From positions 16,408 to 80,407 of the forward strand of contig DASPKX010000104.1 of the NCBI GenBank assembly GCA_035627835.1: a stretch of 64,000 nt of DNA. The letters are read 5' to 3'. This DNA is from DASPKX01 sp035627835 (GTDB lineage Bacteria > Verrucomicrobiota > Verrucomicrobiia > Limisphaerales > SXQI01). The position numbers were made by a program, and so were the translations under genes. The notes beneath the pieces were generated by a model that was not told where the DNA came from, searched no databases, and was given only the letters and a program-made list of their open reading frames with translations. Positions 61,469 through 64,000 of this stretch are shown here, piece by piece (within the stretch, counting starts at the first letter, position 1; every line of letters begins with the position of its first letter).

Positions 61469-61490
61469 GGCCCGGTCCCCCGACCGGGCG
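61469..61490. repeat. Dispersed hairpin repeat, family A (copy 2)
   Basis: Identical over 22 bp to the copy at 45541-45562. The stems CCCGGTC/GACCGGG surround a CCCC loop. It lies between the PEP-CTERM and cupredoxin genes, just before composite repeat copy 2. Confidence 0.75.
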
Positions 61491-61494
61491 TCCT

Positions 61495-61581
61495 CCTCTG
61501 TTACCTCCGTTATCTCCGTTCCCTCTGTGTTAAAATCCTTTCTTCCTCTGCCCCTCCGCATCTCCGCGGGAAATTCTTCTT
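61495..61581 (+). repeat. Composite CTCTG-rich repeat, copy 2
   Basis: Module A: CCTCTGTTACCTCCGTTATC then TCCGTTCCCTCTGTGTTAAA. Module B: CCTCTGCCCCTCCGCATCTC then CGCGGGAAATTCTTCTTTC. Same order and strand as copy 1. The 333-bp gap 61390-61722 is almost filled by repeats. Confidence 0.75.
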
Positions 61582-61619
61582 TCTCTGCCCCGCCTTGTTT
61601 GAATCTCGTTCTTGGTTCC

Positions 61620-61671
61620 CCTCTGTTACCTCCGTTTCCTCTGCGCCCTCTGTGTCAAAATTTTCCTTCTC
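61620..61671 (+). repeat. Composite CTCTG-rich repeat, copy 3 (module A only)
   Basis: CCTCTGTTACCTCCGTTTCC then TCTGCGCCCTCTGTGTCAAA matches module A with substitutions and lacks module B. It ends 51 bp before the start of the cupredoxin-like gene. Confidence 0.65.
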
Positions 61672-61722
61672 TTCGAACCTGTGGACAGGCCCGGCTCTTT
61701 GTCTTACCGTGATCAAATCCGT

Positions 61723-62586
61723 ATGCTCAAAGGAGTTTCTCGTCACGTTGGTGGTCTCTGCGCCGGTTTCATCGTTGCGTTCTCTGGCTCCACCGCAAGT
61801 TTCGCGGTCATCCATGAGGTCGCCATTCTTGACGGCTCATTCTCTCCCGCTCAGGCAAACGTGATCGTTGGCGACACCGTCCGTTGGGTCCACCAGGGCA
61901 CAGGCTTCCACACGACCACCAGCACGACCGGCCTGTGGGATTCCAGTGTGCTCCTCCCGGGTGAAAGCTTCGACTACACCTTCAGCGACCCTGGGATATA
62001 CAATTACACCTCCACCACTGACACCGGCATGAACGGCCGCATCGTGGTGGAACGCGGTTACGGCGTGAACATCATCAGCCCTGGCCAGGGCTCACGCTTT
62101 AATCCAGGGGACAACGTCAACGTCCAGCTTTCGCTCTCCGATCCTGACGCCCTGGTGACCGAAATCGTCCTGAACGTGCTGCATAGCGGCGCCACCACAA
62201 CCCTCACCAACCAGAGCACAAACCTGGTGTTCACGATCACGAACATTGTGGAAGGCCTGCACCGGCTAACCGCTACGGCTTACGGCGGCGGAACGAATCG
62301 CGCCTCCACCCCAATCACCATCGCCGTGGGTGACGTGAACCCGAACCCGACACCAGACACCCCAGTGATCACAAACGTGACGCTGACTGCGAGCTTCCAA
62401 ATGCGCTTCATCGTCCTCGGCACAAGCGGCGTGATGCACGAAATCCTCGCCTCACCTACCGTAGATACAAACGCGAGTTGGACCGTGGTCGGAAGCGGAG
62501 TGCCCGTGGACGGCAAATTCGAGTATACCGACCCAGCAGCAGTCGTGAACCGCCGCTTCTACCGAGTGCGCGCCATGGCGCACTAA
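61723..62586 (+). CDS. Secreted cupredoxin-like protein with degenerate copper site
   Basis: The 287-residue protein starts at ATG 61723, after repeat copy 3. A signal peptide (GLCAGFIVAFSGSTASFA) is followed by a plastocyanin-like domain: VIVGDTVRWVHQGTGFHTTT with H63, then GESFDYTFSDPGIYNYTSTT and DTGMNGRIVVE. The second half of the copper site, usually YxC-x2-H-x2-GM, reads YTSTTDTGM: the Cys is replaced by Ser97 and the His by Asp100. Residues about 111-200 form an Ig/Big-like domain (NIISPGQGSRFNPGDNVNVQ), and the C-terminus ends in the FYR module (RRFYRVRAMAH). Copper binding is probably lost. Confidence 0.75.
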   Translation: MLKGVSRHVGGLCAGFIVAFSGSTASFAVIHEVAILDGSFSPAQANVIVGDTVRWVHQGTGFHTTTSTTGLWDSSVLLPGESFDYTFSDPGIYNYTSTTDTGMNGRIVVERGYGVNIISPGQGSRFNPGDNVNVQLSLSDPDALVTEIVLNVLHSGATTTLTNQSTNLVFTITNIVEGLHRLTATAYGGGTNRASTPITIAVGDVNPNPTPDTPVITNVTLTASFQMRFIVLGTSGVMHEILASPTVDTNASWTVVGSGVPVDGKFEYTDPAAVVNRRFYRVRAMAH

Positions 62587-62610
62587 GCGCCTGAGACATT
62601 AGGTGCCAAT

Positions 62611-62674
62611 GTAGCCGCAACCTTCAGGTTGCGTTCCCCTCCGCTCCGCATGTAGCCGCAACCTTTAGGTTGCG
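62611..62674. repeat. Dispersed hairpin repeat family B, two copies
   Basis: CGCAACCTTCAGGTTGCG (within 62611-62633) and CGCAACCTTTAGGTTGCG (within 62652-62674), each preceded by GTAGC. They differ at one loop base and are 41 bp apart. A third copy with tandem expansion is at 46855-46896. Confidence 0.75.
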
Positions 62675-62705
62675 TCCGGTCGGTTGCCCTTGCCATTCCC
62701 GGCCC

Positions 62706-63413
62706 CTACCAGTTCGCCCCCTGCTCGATCCACTTCGTGATCAGCGCAATCTCCTTCTCCGGCAGCTTGTGCTTCTCAGGATGTGGGAGATCGGGATCCT
62801 TCCCAGCAACGATGATCAGGAATGAACTCTTGGCCGGGTCGGCTGCTTTGATCGTGTTGCCATAAACCTCGCCCCCTTTGAGAGCCGCTTCCTTCGTGTC
62901 GATGCGGAAACTTCCCTCCTGCTTGTTCGGCCCATGGCATTCGTAGCAAGCGCGTTGGAAAATCGGTTTAATCTGCGTCGCGAAATCAATCTTCTTATCC
63001 ACCTTCGCGATCGGCCCGTCCGGCCAGTGCGCCCCTTGATCAATCCACGCGCGGATCAACCCGATCTGCTCTGGCGTCAGCGGCTCGGCATCCGGCGGCG
63101 GCATCAGCATCTCATCAATCAGCCCGGCGATCATGTGAACGATCGGGCTCTTCGCGCTATCTCCCGGAATAATAAAGGGGCCATCATCCCCCTTCTTGAA
63201 CGTCCCCTCCTTCGTGTCCATCCGGTACTTCCCCTTTTGCTTCTCAGGCCCGTGGCAACTGATGCACGCCTCGTCGAAGATGGGGTAGATATCCTGAACG
63301 AAATCGATCTTCTTTTTGGAAGCAGGCGGAATTTTGCTCACGTCCACATCCGCTGCCGTTGCGGTGAACAGTGAACCGGCCAGGGCTGCGAGAACCAGGG
63401 TTTTGGGGCGCAT
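62706..63413 (-). CDS. Exported diheme c-type cytochrome
   Basis: The 235-residue protein has a signal peptide (MRPKTLVLAALAGSLFTATA). Two repeated domains each carry a CxxCH heme motif (CISCH and CYECH) followed by GPEKQKGKYRMDTKE / GPNKQEGSFRIDTKE. The repeats resemble the planctomycete-type cytochrome c domain (heme followed by a G-K-Y-R-M/D motif) found in PSC1/PSD1 proteins. The first domain also has a Met-rich IDEMLMPPPDAEP. It acts in periplasmic electron transfer; partners are unknown. Confidence 0.85.
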   Translation of the reverse strand: MRPKTLVLAALAGSLFTATAADVDVSKIPPASKKKIDFVQDIYPIFDEACISCHGPEKQKGKYRMDTKEGTFKKGDDGPFIIPGDSAKSPIVHMIAGLIDEMLMPPPDAEPLTPEQIGLIRAWIDQGAHWPDGPIAKVDKKIDFATQIKPIFQRACYECHGPNKQEGSFRIDTKEAALKGGEVYGNTIKAADPAKSSFLIIVAGKDPDLPHPEKHKLPEKEIALITKWIEQGANW

Positions 63414-63607
63414 AACTCTGTTGTGATTTTCCCCAGCTTAACGCGTTCCTCCGAAACCAACAAGCCACAGCGCTACGCCGTCTGGGGATCACCTCACGAA
63501 AAGCGTTGACCCGCTAAATCATTTTATATTACATGTATTCTTAGTTTGGAGATATGAAGACAATGCTGCTCGAATGCGCTTATCACCGAGACCGCCTCAG
63601 GATAGTA

Positions 63608-63629
63608 GGCCCGGCCACCCGGCCGGGTA
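63608..63629. repeat. Dispersed hairpin repeat, family A (copy 3, compensated variant)
   Basis: GG then CCCGGCC-ACCC-GGCCGGG then TA. Relative to copies 1 and 2, the T-A pair of the stem is changed to C-G, so pairing is kept. It lies in the 411-bp gap between the cytochrome and nnrE, whose remainder is AT-rich near 63510-63560 and contains an imperfect tandem GCTATTTCC/GCTATTCCC motif at about 63681-63712. Confidence 0.65.
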
Positions 63630-63824
63630 TCGCGGCTTTTGCCCCCTTTCCTCGTCGAGCCTTACGACGGCATTTTACCGGCTATTTCCGCTTATTCCCT
63701 GCTATTCCCCGCTAAAACCGCGTAATCCTGCATTTTCCAAAACTTTTTTTGTAAGCCAACCCCTCCTCCTCCACGCGCTCTTCTATCGACACGGCCAGTT
63801 GAATCCCGGAAAGTCACGGAAACC

Positions 63825-64000
63825 ATGTCCATCCCCATTCTCAACGTCGCTCAAATGCGCGAGTGGGAAGCCGCCTCCTGGAATGCCGGGCGGCAGGCTG
63901 AGGATGTCATTGCCGAAGTCGGCCGCCAGGTCGCCGAGCGCGCGCTGCAAATCACCCAACCAGGCGCGAGCATTCTGCTCCTCGTCGGTAAAGGGAATAA
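63825..64000 (+). CDS. nnrE: NAD(P)H-hydrate epimerase (YjeF N-terminal domain), 3' truncated
   Basis: The first 58 codons begin MSIPILNVAQMREWEAASWN and reach SILLLVGKGN at the window edge. The VAQMREWEAAS start and the VGKGNN loop match the epimerase domain that repairs hydrated NAD(P)H. Whether the nnrD (ADP-dependent dehydratase) domain is fused cannot be seen. ATG 63825 is the most natural start. Confidence 0.8.
   Translation, partial: MSIPILNVAQMREWEAASWNAGRQAEDVIAEVGRQVAERALQITQPGASILLLVGKGN

Noticed and set aside
63554..63715. 53-codon frame preceded by GGAG
   Set aside because: Most of its length is made of family A repeat and imperfect tandem sequence, so it is not likely to be a gene.

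Overview
The window looks like a chromosomal segment of a member of the Verrucomicrobiota, probably from the Pedosphaera/Limisphaera side of the phylum. This is inferred from gene content only: a prepilin-like protein with the verrucomicrobial FTLIELLVVIAIIAVLA leader, Tat-exported Gfo/Idh/MocA oxidoreductases, a PEP-CTERM protein, a two-heme planctomycete/verrucomicrobial cytochrome, secreted proteins with an Ig-like domain or an FFR/FYR module, and a LexA gene preceded by a perfect TGTTC-N4-GAACA palindrome. The DNA is moderately GC-rich and most genes sit in short, tightly overlapping operons.

Layout. 1-7.6 kb: the end of a secreted Ig-like/propeller protein, a prepilin-like protein, a zinc-ribbon Ser/Thr kinase divergent from clpB, and a Tat Gfo/Idh/MocA protein. 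7.7-8.0 kb: an apparent gene tail with its own terminator. 8.0-15.7 kb: the cell-shape operon mreB-mreC-mreD-mrdA(PBP2)-rodA-rng. 15.8-17.6 kb: an SPW-repeat membrane protein and two secreted low-complexity proteins, one Ser/Gly-rich and one Lys-rich. 17.6-24.4 kb: an ABC-2 exporter pair overlapping a probable D-apionate lactonase gene, then a probable D-apiose dehydrogenase, convergent with another Tat Gfo/Idh/MocA gene. 24.5-25.3 kb: purU. 25.4-33.8 kb: a complete cbb3 oxidase locus (ccoI, ccoS, fused ccoNO, ccoQ, ccoP, ccoG, ccoH, SafE-like). 33.9-46.7 kb: a Gfo/Idh/MocA gene, an outer-membrane barrel, uvrD/pcrA, a small hypothetical gene, transaldolase, a receiver-plus-kinase protein, a eukaryotic-type hisA, a UbiB kinase, an MscS-like membrane protein and a PocR/AraC regulator.

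46.9-54.5 kb: ftsH, then a coupled trio (sugar dehydrogenase, Rieske protein, coiled-coil protein), lexA with its operator, a Cys-rich lipoprotein, a ferredoxin, an alkaline-phosphatase-fold hydrolase and a fifth Gfo/Idh/MocA protein. 54.6-58.3 kb is the most novel-looking locus: three overlapping genes for an asparagine-synthetase-like amidotransferase without the N-terminal Cys nucleophile, a radical SAM enzyme with an extra C-terminal Cys cluster, and a flavin-dependent halogenase/monooxygenase-like enzyme. It is followed by a cytochrome c tail fragment, a cluster of repeated GGTCAGCTCTTAACATTTAA units and a tRNA-Lys(CTT).

59-64 kb is an accessory-looking region: a CotH-like secreted protein, a PEP-CTERM protein, a cupredoxin-like protein that has lost copper ligands, a diheme cytochrome and the start of nnrE/nnrD. 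It is dense in dispersed repeats: two hairpin families that also occur at 45.5 and 46.9 kb, and a composite CTCTG-rich repeat that supplies the C-terminus of the PEP-CTERM protein.

Functional reading: this is mostly a housekeeping chromosome (cell wall elongation, microaerobic respiration, proteostasis, DNA repair) with secreted or surface proteins and small sugar-oxidation modules. All functions are assigned by reading protein motifs; no database search was run.
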